This document shows positions 29,414 through 37,912 of a stretch of DNA of 64,000 nucleotides, one piece after another. The DNA comes from Palleniella intestinalis (lineage in GTDB: Bacteria > Bacteroidota > Bacteroidia > Bacteroidales > Bacteroidaceae): positions 1 through 64,000 of the forward strand of contig NZ_JABKKG010000004.1 in assembly GCF_013166595.1 (NCBI RefSeq), written 5' to 3'. Every line of letters begins with the position of its first letter. The stretch's first letter is position 1. The notes under the pieces are model-generated. The model did not search any database. It worked only from the letters and a program-made list of their open reading frames with translations, and had not been told where the DNA came from. The position numbers and the translations under genes are program-made.

Positions 29414-30499
29414 TCATTTTGCGCCAAGCTCCACATCGTCAAGCACAATCCTCCATGAATGGATAAGGATGGAGGTGCTAATCCATTTCTTGTTTGCGTC
29501 AAGGAAGAATGTCATGGAATATTCATCCTCACGGTCAAGGAACTCCTGTGCAGTCATCGGATGGTGGTAAGCCTGTTCATAGTATTCCTTTGAGAGCAGG
29601 GCGTAATCGATTACCGGCACGCGTGCCACTGTCTCCCCATCCTTGTTTGTTATGGTGAGCACCATGCGCTTGTTGTGGTCAGCCATCAGCCTGCCTACGG
29701 AAAAATCGGCAATGACTCCGTTGACATAGACAATGGAGCGGCTGCCTGCTTCCTCGGCATCATCCTTGCCCACTCCTGCCGTGCCTGTGGTGACAGCCCA
29801 TGGAGTGTAGGTCACGTTCACGTCATCGGCAAGACTGTTGTCGCTTGCCATGAAACTGTTGCTGTCCTCTATCTTGAAACTGAACTCGTCGGCTTCGAGG
29901 TCGTCGCCTGAGAGTTGCTGGAGTATGATGCGTATGTGGTTGGTGTTCTTCACCAACGGCATGGTGTAGGAGTAGTGTCCGCCGTCCATGTTCTCAGGGA
30001 GCTCCACCTCGATGAGTCCGTGATAAAGGAAATCAAGGTAGCGTCCGCTGCTCACGCCGTCCTCCGCCTTGTCGGCGTCAAGGCGGCAGGTGATGTCCTC
30101 CAGGCGTGTGGTGCCGACAACGGCTTCAGGGACTTGGAACGACTCGCGTTCCTTGCCGTTCTCCAGTCCGCACCATGCGAGGAGAGTGTATTTGCCTGCC
30201 CGGAGTGGCAGGTCCATAGAGTAGTCAGGCGATGCCAGACGGCTGCCTGCCTCGGAGTTCTTCCACACCAGCACCCCGTTCTCGTCGAAGGCATACAGGT
30301 TGACGGACTTCACCTCGTTGCTGAAGGCGTCAGCCCACTTGAGGTTCATGTCGTAGCGGAACTTCAAGTCGTAGGTCACAGAGCAGTCGCCCTCCTCATC
30401 GTAGACGAAGCTGTCGCATGATGAGAACAGGAGCAGTGTCATGATGAGTGACATGGCTGCCGGAAGCGAAAGGTGTTTGAAATGCTTCAGAGTGTTCAT
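29414..30499 (-). CDS. FimB/Mfa2-family fimbrial subunit lipoprotein
   Basis: This 361-residue lipoprotein (lipobox LLFSSC) has the classic FimB/Mfa2 start: CSVTYDLKFRYDMNLKWADA followed by VKSVNLYAFDENGVLVW. In Porphyromonas, Mfa2 anchors the pilus and limits its length. Here the C terminus, SILIHSWRIVLDDVELGAK, resembles the end of the major subunit (INILSWRVVDQDVDLNW), which in fimbrillins is the donor strand used for polymerisation. So it may do more than anchor. A 9-bp-unit array lies 37 bases before its start. Confidence 0.85.
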   Translation of the reverse strand: MNTLKHFKHLSLPAAMSLIMTLLLFSSCDSFVYDEEGDCSVTYDLKFRYDMNLKWADAFSNEVKSVNLYAFDENGVLVWKNSEAGSRLASPDYSMDLPLRAGKYTLLAWCGLENGKERESFQVPEAVVGTTRLEDITCRLDADKAEDGVSSGRYLDFLYHGLIEVELPENMDGGHYSYTMPLVKNTNHIRIILQQLSGDDLEADEFSFKIEDSNSFMASDNSLADDVNVTYTPWAVTTGTAGVGKDDAEEAGSRSIVYVNGVIADFSVGRLMADHNKRMVLTITNKDGETVARVPVIDYALLSKEYYEQAYHHPMTAQEFLDREDEYSMTFFLDANKKWISTSILIHSWRIVLDDVELGAK

Positions 30500-30933
30500 T
30501 TCCGTATATCTGTTTTTACCGGTTATGGGATTATTATGTCAATATTGTCAGTTGTGTCAGTTGTGTCAGTACTGTCAGTATTGTCGGTACTGTCGATTGT
30601 GTCAGTATTGTCAATAATGTCAATACTGACATATATGGTTATCGGGAGGATGTCCGCCGCCCGGAGTGTTGTCGTCTTTATGGATATGTCCGGGAAACAA
30701 GGATTCCCGATGCCTGCGCCACTCTTTGCACCGGCGCAGAGGTGCTTTCTCTTTGTTGTTTGTCAAGCAACCATGGATGAAAGTCCTGACAGCTGCTTTT
30801 AGGAAAGGAAGATGCAGAGCGTGAGTACAATCCCTGTACCGCAGTCCGCACCTTCCTCGTCGTTTCACTTATCGTTTTTTATGGAAAAGCGGATAAATGT
30901 TCTTTAATTATGCCACTTATTAAAATTATTTTA
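30500..30933. other. Intergenic region between major subunit and Mfa2-like gene
   Basis: This 434-base gap carries array (d) at 30537-30631. The rest shows no credible gene, promoter or terminator. The open frame on the plus strand is translated repeat (SVLSVLSIVSVL). Confidence 0.6.
30537..30631. repeat. 9-bp-unit array (d), before the Mfa2-like gene
   Basis: About ten units (GTCAATATTGTCAGTTGTGT and onward), all in one orientation apart from the last (CAATACTGAC). It gives an open plus-strand frame of Ser-Val-Leu repeats that is not a real protein. Confidence 0.8.
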
Positions 30934-32610
30934 TTACCAATTCAGGTCAACATCCTGATCGACAACGCGCCATGAGAGGATGTTGATATCAGCAGCGATG
31001 TATGTCTCCTCGTTCTTAGGCTTCTCAGGAACGATAACCTCATTAGGGTTGTAGACAGGAGTTCCGAGACCTGCAAGAGTCTTGATGTTCGCGTTATAGA
31101 CATGGTTGCGGACAACACCGAACTTGTCGCCGAAGTGCTTAAGGTCGAAATAGTAGTATGTGAAGCCTGTCTTCCATACCTTTGCGCCGCCAAGGTTTTT
31201 CAGAGCTTCGTTTGCCTCTGCCGGTGTCATTGCCTGAGCACTTGCACCTGAACCGTTGTAGATTTCTGTGACACCTTCTGCAAGCTGCACGTATGTCTTG
31301 TAACGCTCTTCAGCAGGAGCAACACCGCCATTAATCTCTGTGGCTGTCTTCAGCACAAGGTCATTCTCCTCGAGACGTACATACTTCACACCATCAGTAA
31401 TATTCACCTTCTTGTAGATGTTTGTCTGGGTCATCATGGCTTTCTTCAAGTCCTTGACATTGTACTTGATACCACCCCACTCTGCAAGTTCGATTTTATG
31501 ACCGTCCTTGTCACAAAGCTGTGCTGCGATGATCACCTGTGTGTTCTTTTCAGCACCCTCTGCATTCTCATGAACATAAGTGAAGGTGTTGGCATTGGTT
31601 GCATCAGCCGTGCTGTAGAAACTCTTGGCAGTAGCACCGGTGCCGGCAGCATTGAAACTGAAATTATCGTAACCTACACCTGTTGGGTTGATAGCCCAGT
31701 AAGAACGGAAATGTGAAGGATTGTTCCATAGCTCGGCACCGAGGAGATTGTCAGGCCATGAAGGGTTGATAGCCTTCATCAGATAAGACATGTCAGCAGT
31801 TGTTGTTGTGTTCCAACCGAGGAACTTGACGAAGATTTCTGTATTTGTGATGTTGCCGTTAGCATCTTCTTCAACAAGGATGTTTTTCTTGTCTGCGGAA
31901 GCTGTGGAATAAACACCTTCAACATCGCCTGCCTTTGTAAGATTGTTCTGCACGCGCACCTTGGCAGCCTGACGCTCAACATGGATTGTCACAGGAGTGC
32001 CAATTGCTTCGGCTGCTGTTCCGAAAAGTTTGCCTTTTACGCTGACAGCCTCCATCTTTTCTCCTTCGTCGGTATAGATGGAATTGGACATAACGAAATT
32101 GCCTTCTGAATCCTTGAACTCACCGCAAACTTTATCATTGAGATCAGTGATTGAAGCTACGTTGCCGAGGTCGCTTGTAGGGTTGACCACAGCGATGATT
32201 GATGCCGGGAGCTTGTCGCCCTTAGGTGACTCGATGACAAGAGTGGCATTGATTTTCTTCTCTATGTTGTCCGGTGTTCCGGCAGAAGTCTGACCCGGAG
32301 TATAGTCAAGATAGGTACCGCCTGTCAGCCCTTTGACTTTTGCAGCGTTTCCCTCCTCGTCAAAGAAGTAGAAGCGCACTGTCCCAACATTGTTCTCCAT
32401 GGCAAGACCGTCCTCGTAGCCGTTTGCCTTAGCGATACCCTTTGCTCCCGCACCTCCTGTGGAAGGTGTGTTCATTATGTTCACAGAGAGGTAGCTCACG
32501 CCGGCAGTCTGCTCATTGCCATTAGACTCCATGGCAACATCCTCGTTTGAGCAGCTTGCGAAGGCAGCCATAAACAATGGCGCCAAGAATAAAGATTTGT
32601 TCATTTTCAC
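30934..32610 (-). CDS. Major fimbrial subunit, Mfa1/FimA-type lipoprotein
   Basis: The 558-residue protein is the likely pilus shaft subunit. A lipobox (MAAFASC) precedes a short leader and SVNIMNTPSTGGAGAKGIAK. In type V pili this leader is cut after a basic residue to expose the acceptor groove, and AGAKG is a candidate site. The pattern VRFYFFDEEGN, LVIESPKGDKLPASIIAVVN and VHVERQAAKVRVQNN is typical of Mfa1/FimA. The protein ends INILSWRVVDQDVDLNW, the expected C-terminal donor strand. It lies 44 bases after the DUF3868 gene. Confidence 0.88.
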   Translation of the reverse strand: MKMNKSLFLAPLFMAAFASCSNEDVAMESNGNEQTAGVSYLSVNIMNTPSTGGAGAKGIAKANGYEDGLAMENNVGTVRFYFFDEEGNAAKVKGLTGGTYLDYTPGQTSAGTPDNIEKKINATLVIESPKGDKLPASIIAVVNPTSDLGNVASITDLNDKVCGEFKDSEGNFVMSNSIYTDEGEKMEAVSVKGKLFGTAAEAIGTPVTIHVERQAAKVRVQNNLTKAGDVEGVYSTASADKKNILVEEDANGNITNTEIFVKFLGWNTTTTADMSYLMKAINPSWPDNLLGAELWNNPSHFRSYWAINPTGVGYDNFSFNAAGTGATAKSFYSTADATNANTFTYVHENAEGAEKNTQVIIAAQLCDKDGHKIELAEWGGIKYNVKDLKKAMMTQTNIYKKVNITDGVKYVRLEENDLVLKTATEINGGVAPAEERYKTYVQLAEGVTEIYNGSGASAQAMTPAEANEALKNLGGAKVWKTGFTYYYFDLKHFGDKFGVVRNHVYNANIKTLAGLGTPVYNPNEVIVPEKPKNEETYIAADINILSWRVVDQDVDLNW

Positions 32611-32654
32611 AATTGTTTTTTAGTAATTATTATAAATCTAATGTTTTCTTCGTT

Positions 32655-34082
32655 TTACTTGTTTCCTAACCTTTCCTCCAGTTCGTCAAGGGTCTTGGCA
32701 GCCTGTTCGAGTCCTGCCTGCTTTGCCTCGCCGAGATATTTGCGCGCTGTGGCGTAGTCCTTCTTGCGGACGGCGATGGCACCTCGTGTGTAGAGAGCCT
32801 CGGGAGTGTTGCCAGCCTTAAGGAGATACTTCTCAGCCATGTTGAGGTTGCCTCGGCGGATGGCTGCGCTGGCGGCATTGAGGTTGGCGACGGGGTCGTC
32901 AGGGAACATCTTGACCGCTGTCTCAAACACCTCGGTGAACTCCTCCGTGCCCGGGGTGAGGACTCCTGCCGCGACATAGAACTCGTTCTGGTCGAGCTTC
33001 TGCGGGCTCTTCTTCATGATTGCCAGAATCTGCTGCGGGTCGTTGTAGGACTTTATGACATAGGAGACACGGTAGTCCGTATGGCGCAAGGCAGGATAGA
33101 AATGGGCAAGCATGAACTTGTAGTCCGCCGGATAGAGCCGCTTGATTTTCGCCTCCTTCCGGTCTGGGTCCATATTCGTGGCTATGAGTTCGAGTATCTC
33201 GCTGCGGTGGTCAAGGTTGGACTCTTCGACAGCCTTGCGCAGTCCCTCCCAGTCCTCCGGTTCATGGTCGGTGAGCATCGCAACGCCCTCAAACTTATAG
33301 AGTTGCAGGAGGTATTCCTTCAGTGACTTTGTACGCCCTATGGCAAGGTCAGTGTTGTGGGAGTAAGGGCTTTCAGGCGATGCATAGCCCTTCAGCCATA
33401 CGGTGTCGATGCGTGCGTCGCGGTCGTTGCGTATGGTGTCGATTGTGGCGCGTATCGCCGCCAGTTCGACGGTGTTGCGGCGGTATTCAGGATAGATTTC
33501 CGTCCTGTCGACAGGGAAGTCGATGTATGCGCGTCCTTCAAGGGAGCGGCGCTTCTCGAGAGTTCCTTGCGGCTTTATATATACAAGGTCAGGGAAGAAT
33601 TTTTCGCTGTATTTCCCTATTGCTCCGTACTCGTTGAGCAGCACTTTTTGGCAGCAGCCCTCGTCCACTCGGTGGAGTCGCAGTGTTGCGCCGTCCATCC
33701 ATTCGCGGTAAGGGAGTAGCTCATGGTAATCGACTGCCTGCGGCTTGTCCTTTGCCATGAACGACTTCTCCGTGCTGCCAGACATCATCGCCTCGCCGTT
33801 GTTGCGCAGGTAGTAGTAGTAGCGGCGGCGGCCGTAGACAGCCACGGAGGGCAGTGCCACGGAGTCGTTGCCGTTGACAAGCCACGGCGTGAGGAGCACA
33901 CATTGGTTGGATTCGACCTTAAGGCTGTCGAGCCCCATGGTCATGCCGACAGAGAGGTAACCGCCCTCGCGGTCCATCTTCAGGGAGGAGACGGAGACAT
34001 TGTCCACCACGTCTTTCGCACAAACGCTGCCAAAGGACAGCATGGCTGCCATAAATAAAAAAAGAATCCTGTTGATTGCCAT
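32655..34082 (-). CDS. DUF3868 / OmpA-like pilus-cluster protein with TPR tail
   Basis: The start at 34082 (MAINRILFLFMAAMLSFG) gives a 475-residue exported protein; upstream codons in the same frame overlap the previous gene. The N-terminal third is DUF3868-like (VSSLKMDREGGYLSVGMTMG). The middle is OmpA-like (VWLKGYASPESPYSHNTDLA), so it may touch peptidoglycan or form a periplasmic domain. The C-terminal 130 residues are TPR helices (NAASAAIRRGNLNMAEKYLL). DUF3575-DUF3868 pairs regularly precede Bacteroidales fimbrillins; their role in pilus assembly is not settled. The gene begins 11 bases after its neighbour stops. Confidence 0.88.
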   Translation of the reverse strand: MAINRILFLFMAAMLSFGSVCAKDVVDNVSVSSLKMDREGGYLSVGMTMGLDSLKVESNQCVLLTPWLVNGNDSVALPSVAVYGRRRYYYYLRNNGEAMMSGSTEKSFMAKDKPQAVDYHELLPYREWMDGATLRLHRVDEGCCQKVLLNEYGAIGKYSEKFFPDLVYIKPQGTLEKRRSLEGRAYIDFPVDRTEIYPEYRRNTVELAAIRATIDTIRNDRDARIDTVWLKGYASPESPYSHNTDLAIGRTKSLKEYLLQLYKFEGVAMLTDHEPEDWEGLRKAVEESNLDHRSEILELIATNMDPDRKEAKIKRLYPADYKFMLAHFYPALRHTDYRVSYVIKSYNDPQQILAIMKKSPQKLDQNEFYVAAGVLTPGTEEFTEVFETAVKMFPDDPVANLNAASAAIRRGNLNMAEKYLLKAGNTPEALYTRGAIAVRKKDYATARKYLGEAKQAGLEQAAKTLDELEERLGNK

Positions 34083-34093
34083 ACCCTGAATGA

Positions 34094-34684
34094 TTAAAAG
34101 AGATAAACAACATTGATTGCCGCTTTGGTAGGGCCCACGTAGTGGTGGGTCTGGTCGGACTTGACTTTCTTGCCGCATCCGGCGCAGCGGTATTGGTCAA
34201 AGCGGGTGTAAGAATAACCGAAACCAAACTCTCCCTCAAGGTTCCAGTGCTTGTCAAGCAGCCATGCGTAGCCGTAGCTGATGCCTCCGCCGACAAACCA
34301 GCCTTGGAAGCGTGTGTCCCTGAGCTTGCCGAAGTCTGTGCCGAGCAGCTTGAAGTCTGTGTCTATTCCTCCGATGTTGAACTGTCCGCCATGGAGGTGT
34401 GCTCCGACAAAATGGCCGGCGAAACGGTCACAGAACCAATATCTTGCGCCCGGCTGCACCGACCAGTGCTTCCACCTGCGGTCATGGCTGAGAGTCCATC
34501 CGTTAAGGCTCACGGGGATGTCGAGGGTCCATTTCGGGGCGAGTCCCACTTCCATGCCGACATTGACATCGAGGATGGCGTCGTCCAGCAGGTTGGTCTT
34601 CACAGCGACATCCTGCGCATCAGCTCTTGATGCACAAACGAACATGCTCAACAATAACAAAAGTACTTTGAGTCTGGCATTCAT
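34094..34684 (-). CDS. DUF3575 outer-membrane-like protein, first gene of the pilus operon
   Basis: The 196-residue product (start 34684, MNARLKVLLLLLSMF, signal cut near ADAQD) is a DUF3575 protein. AVKTNLLDDAILDVNVGMEV and TLDIPVSLNGWTLSHDRRWK are characteristic, and the alternating strands ending INVVYLF suggest a small beta-barrel. It has a CAGC motif near residue 166. The frame is open further upstream but carries no signal peptide there. It opens the pilus operon, about 240 bases after a good promoter. Confidence 0.9.
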   Translation of the reverse strand: MNARLKVLLLLLSMFVCASRADAQDVAVKTNLLDDAILDVNVGMEVGLAPKWTLDIPVSLNGWTLSHDRRWKHWSVQPGARYWFCDRFAGHFVGAHLHGGQFNIGGIDTDFKLLGTDFGKLRDTRFQGWFVGGGISYGYAWLLDKHWNLEGEFGFGYSYTRFDQYRCAGCGKKVKSDQTHHYVGPTKAAINVVYLF

Positions 34685-34933
34685 AATCTGAATGTTTTTT
34701 TGAATATGTTTGTTTTTTGTGTAGTTCTCTTTTCTAATAAGAATCATGACGGTTGTCCTTCTGCTCCAATCATCATTGTTCCTTACCATGAAATCATTGT
34801 TCTCTCTTAGGCTTATGCCCTTGATTTCTCTTTCACACAACGTTCTTTTCAACGTGCGGCTTTGGCACTCAGAAATGCGGTCGCAAAACAGTCGGAATCG
34901 CACTTCTTAACGAAGTGTAATTTTTTCGAGGCG

Positions 34934-34964
34934 CAAAATTAGTGTTAATCCTACACATGACAAA
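34934..34964 (-). promoter_or_regulatory. Promoter of the pilus operon
   Basis: On the minus strand TTTG (34961-34964), a 19-base spacer and TAATTTTG (34934-34941) match the Bacteroidetes consensus. The predicted leader to the DUF3575 start is about 240 bases and holds no gene. Confidence 0.7.
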
Positions 34965-35170
34965 ACCAAAAGTGTTAAATTTACCCCCCCGAAAATTTCT
35001 TGACACAAATCACCCGCAAAAGTCGGAAAATCTCGTCATAACGACGGAAAACCGCTTTTTGCGGTGTTTGTTTTGGAATGCTCCGCCAACCTGCCTTATC
35101 CAGTAAACCGTATGCCGAAACCAGAGGAAAAAAAACTCTTTCAAAGCATAAAAAAAGACATGCCGCAAAG

Positions 35171-35250
35171 TGTTACCTTTCACCCGGCGGAAGGTAGCCT
35201 TTCACCATGCAAAAGATAACGGTTGACCGTGCAAAAAGTAACACTTTATG
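35171..35250. repeat. GGTAACC-type intergenic repeat, copy 3
   Basis: GTTACCTTTCACCCGG, GGAAGGTAGCCTTTCACC, GCAAAAGATAACGG and GCAAAAAGTAACAC occur within 80 bases. It lies in the 743-base gap between nhaD and the pilus operon, together with an inverted repeat and the pilus promoter. Confidence 0.6.
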
Positions 35251-35300
35251 ACTGGTCCAGACATGAGCCGGAGGATTTCATGTCAAAGACAGGCCTTCAT

Positions 35301-35376
35301 AATCCTCTTAATCCGCATAAATCCTCATGAGAAAGAACAATATACCCATGAGGATTTATGCGGATTAAGGAGGATT
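35301..35376. repeat. 28-bp inverted repeat between nhaD and the pilus operon
   Basis: AATCCTCTTAATCCGCATAA (start of 35301-35328) is mirrored by 35348-35376 with a single inserted base, around a 19-base loop. The loop is too short for an invertible promoter segment. It lies 52 bases after nhaD ends and could stop its transcript, although no U-run follows. Confidence 0.75.
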
Positions 35377-35427
35377 GAAGCATGTGGAAAGGTGCTTGTC
35401 ACCTAATTTATATATGACCATGTTATA

Positions 35428-36741
35428 TCAAAAGATGTATGCCTTCTCCACCCAGTAGCAGAGGATGCCGGCAAGGTAGCCCACGAAGGCTATCCATGTG
35501 ACGTTCTTCATGTACCAGCCGAAGCTGATGCGCTCGAGTCCCATGACCACCACGCCGGCGGCAGAGCCGATGATGAGCATTGAGCCGCCCACACCGGCGC
35601 AGTAGGCGAGAAGCTGCCAGAAGACTCCGTCGACGCCGAAGGCTCCGCCGGCAGGGTCGATGGCGTACATCTTCATGGCACCTGCCACGAGAGGCACATT
35701 GTCGACGATGGAGGAGAGGACGCCGATGGCTCCGGTGACAAGGTAGTGGTTGCCGATGGTCTCGTCAAGCCATTGTCCGAGGGCTGTGAGCACGCCTATC
35801 TCGGAGAGTGTGGCAACGGCCATGAGGATGCCGAGGAAGAAGAGTATCGTGGCGATGTCGATGCGTGTGAGGAGCTGTGTCACGCGCTTTGCCATCGGGT
35901 CGTGCTCGTCACGCTTGCGGTAGATGACTTCGGTCACGCTCCAGAGGATGCCCAGCACGCCGAGGATGCCCATGAAGGCTGGTAGCTCGGTGATGGTGTG
36001 GAACACCGGCACGCAGCACAAGCCGCCGACGCCGAGGGCGAAGATGAGCATGCGCTGCTTCTTGGTGACAATGGAGATGCTCTGCTCGCGCTCGTCGGGG
36101 ACAGTGGCAGGGAGGTTGCCCTTGAGGTGCATCTGCATCACTGCCGTAGGGATGATGAAGGCGACGAAGGAGGGTACGATTATTTCGGAGATGACTCCGA
36201 GGGCTGTGATCATCTTGCCGTTCCAGAGCATGATGGTTGTCACGTCGCCGATAGGGGAGAATGCTCCGCCGGCGTTGGCTGCGATGATCACGCAGACGGC
36301 GTACCACATGCGGTCCTGCTTGTCGGCGACGAGTTTGCGGAGAATCATGATCATCACGATGGACGTGGTGAGGTTGTCGAGGACGGCGGAGAGGATGGCT
36401 GTCATGAAGGCTATCTTCCAGAGAAGCGAGCGCTTTGTCCTTGAGGCGAGTGCGGAGCGCACCCAGTTGAATCCGCCGTGCTGGTCGACAATCTCCACGA
36501 TGGTCATCGCGCCCATGAGGAAGAAGAGTGTGGTGCCTGCCTCGCCGAGATTGCGTTCGATGGCCTCACCGAGTTCAAAATGAGGAAGATTGAGTCCGTC
36601 GTGTCCGAGGGCGAGGAGGGTCCAGCAGACGACGCACATGAGTACGGCTATCGCCGCCTTGTTGATTTTCGTGACAGCCTCGAAGGCTATGAACAGATAG
36701 CCTATGCAGAATGCTGTCACAATGATAGTGACTGTTGACAT
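35428..36741 (-). CDS. nhaD: NhaD-type sodium:proton antiporter
   Basis: This 437-residue inner-membrane protein of the ion-transporter superfamily has about 12-13 hydrophobic segments and the conserved NhaD stretches GTTLFFLMGAMTIVEIVDQH, LDNLTTSIVM and NAGGAFSPIGDVTTIMLW, the polar residues of which form the ion path. It exports sodium in exchange for protons. It stands alone, with a -7-like element 45 bases upstream and an inverted repeat downstream. Confidence 0.94.
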   Translation of the reverse strand: MSTVTIIVTAFCIGYLFIAFEAVTKINKAAIAVLMCVVCWTLLALGHDGLNLPHFELGEAIERNLGEAGTTLFFLMGAMTIVEIVDQHGGFNWVRSALASRTKRSLLWKIAFMTAILSAVLDNLTTSIVMIMILRKLVADKQDRMWYAVCVIIAANAGGAFSPIGDVTTIMLWNGKMITALGVISEIIVPSFVAFIIPTAVMQMHLKGNLPATVPDEREQSISIVTKKQRMLIFALGVGGLCCVPVFHTITELPAFMGILGVLGILWSVTEVIYRKRDEHDPMAKRVTQLLTRIDIATILFFLGILMAVATLSEIGVLTALGQWLDETIGNHYLVTGAIGVLSSIVDNVPLVAGAMKMYAIDPAGGAFGVDGVFWQLLAYCAGVGGSMLIIGSAAGVVVMGLERISFGWYMKNVTWIAFVGYLAGILCYWVEKAYIF

Positions 36742-36785
36742 TTGTTAGTTTTTGGTTTTGTTTTTAGTGTTAGATTAATCGGCTG

Positions 36786-36793
36786 CAAATTTA
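36786..36793 (-). promoter_or_regulatory. -7 element of the nhaD promoter
   Basis: TAAATTTG on the minus strand, 45 bases before nhaD. The -33 position has no TTTG, so only half of the promoter is supported. Confidence 0.5.
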
Positions 36794-36853
36794 ATCAAAT
36801 AAATTCATTTATGTGTAAGAAATGTGGAAAAAAAACGGAATAACAGAAAAATA

Positions 36854-36885
36854 TTTGGCAGATACAATAAAAATCACTATATTTG
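36854..36885 (+). promoter_or_regulatory. Promoter of the VapBC-like pair
   Basis: TTTG (36854-36857), a 20-base spacer and TATATTTG (36878-36885). Transcription should start near 36892, which rules out the upstream in-frame starts and supports the ATG at 36912. Confidence 0.75.
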
Positions 36886-36911
36886 CCATGGGAATCAAAA
36901 ACATTTTCATT

Positions 36912-37187
36912 ATGAATACTGCAACAACATCTCAGGCACTTACGCAAGTCTATTGGCCTATGCTTGCAAACCTTAGTGACAAAATCAAGGTTGCATTGGC
37001 AAAACGATTGCTCGACAGCGTAAACTTTGATGGCATGGCAGCCACGGATAAAGCAGAAGAAAACAAGAAAACTCAGGCCATGCTGGACAAGTTTGCCGGC
37101 TGCTGGACGGACGAACGCTCGTCCGACGAAATCATAGCTTCAATACGCGAGGCACGCTCATCAATACGCGAACCATTGAAATTATGA
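36912..37187 (+). CDS. Probable antitoxin of a VapBC-like pair
   Basis: The 91-residue protein has no named family that I can recognise, but it is mostly helical with ALAKRLLDSV in the middle and an acidic/basic C-terminal half (CWTDERSSDEIIASIREARS). The last part looks like an antitoxin tail that wraps a PIN toxin. The start at 36912 (MNTATTSQALTQVYWPMLAN) lies about 20 bases after the predicted transcription start. Its stop overlaps the toxin start by 4 bases (ATGA). The antitoxin role is inferred from this arrangement. Confidence 0.8.
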   Translation: MNTATTSQALTQVYWPMLANLSDKIKVALAKRLLDSVNFDGMAATDKAEENKKTQAMLDKFAGCWTDERSSDEIIASIREARSSIREPLKL

Positions 37188-37609
37188 CCATGAAATATCT
37201 GCTTGACTCCAACATCATCATTCACTTGTTCCGAGACGCCTTTGGAGTGAGAGGGAAAATCCAAGAAGCAGGATGGGACAACTGTTGCATTTCCCAAATA
37301 ACACAAATTGAGCTTCTCTATGGTGCAGAACTTAGTGCCAACCGAGAAAAGAACTATTCACAAGTGTCTGATTTCCTGTCAAGTATTCATATCGTACCTA
37401 TTGATGGTGCAATACCATTGTTTTGCCAGCAGAAAGCTATGTTGAAAAAATGCGGCACCATGATAGATGATTTTGATTTACTCATAGCCACCACTGCTGT
37501 TGCCAACAATTTTGTCATGGTGACAGAAAATGTCAAGCACTTTTCAAAAGTGGATGGCATAACAATTGAAAATTGGGTATGCAGACAACCATTTGCACAA
37601 AAGGGATAA
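37184..37609 (+). CDS. vapC: VapC-like PIN-domain ribonuclease toxin
   Basis: This 141-residue PIN-domain protein carries the acidic metal ligands of VapC nucleases: YLLDSNIIIHLF (Asp8), ISQITQIELLYGAEL (Glu near 43) and DDFDLLIATTAVANN (Asp pair near 98), then VTENVKHF. VapC toxins cut tRNA or rRNA. It may also start two codons later (MKYLLDSN). The bases after the stop (37610-37660) still encode LSAEDIKRLLDA in another frame, perhaps a remnant of a neighbouring gene. Confidence 0.9.
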   Translation: MTMKYLLDSNIIIHLFRDAFGVRGKIQEAGWDNCCISQITQIELLYGAELSANREKNYSQVSDFLSSIHIVPIDGAIPLFCQQKAMLKKCGTMIDDFDLLIATTAVANNFVMVTENVKHFSKVDGITIENWVCRQPFAQKG

Positions 37610-37760
37610 GTTGCCATTGCCACAGGTTTGTCGGCAGAAGACATAAAGCGACTGCTGGACGCATAACACTGGCAATAAACTTTATAGATGGTGGTATGTT
37701 TCTATTGGAAAACCAATAGTGACATATCACCTTTTTCATGTATTGCCAGAGAAAACATTT

Positions 37761-37849
37761 GTAACTTTGTACAAAACGAATGTAACTTTGTGCAAAAAAG
37801 AAAAAAAACTTGAAAAAACTTTCATAATTGACATAAAATAATTATCTTT
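37761..37849 (+). promoter_or_regulatory. Control region of the rhamnose operon
   Basis: GTAACTTTGTACAAAA (37761-37776) and GTAACTTTGTGCAAAA (37782-37797) are direct repeats exactly 21 bases apart, two helical turns. They lie upstream of a -7 element TATCTTTG (37842-37849), placing them around -60 to -90, where AraC-type activators such as RhaR bind. The -33 position reads only CTTT, as expected for an activator-dependent promoter. No rhaR gene is in the window. Confidence 0.55.
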
Positions 37850-37912
37850 GCAAGGAGAAACATCTGCCTTCCAAGGCATAATCTTTATAAAGCAACAACC
37901 ACACTGACTGAC

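Noticed and set aside
30473..30802. Plus-strand frame with Ser-Val-Leu repeats
   Set aside because: A direct translation of the 9-bp array, antisense to the pilus gene leader.
35301..35376. Invertible promoter controlling the pilus operon
   Set aside because: Only 19 bases separate the arms and no promoter lies between them. The pilus promoter is at 34934-34964, outside the repeat.
37610..37670. Fragment encoding LSAEDIKRLLDA after vapC
   Set aside because: No start and only about a dozen codons. It may be a remnant but is too short to call.
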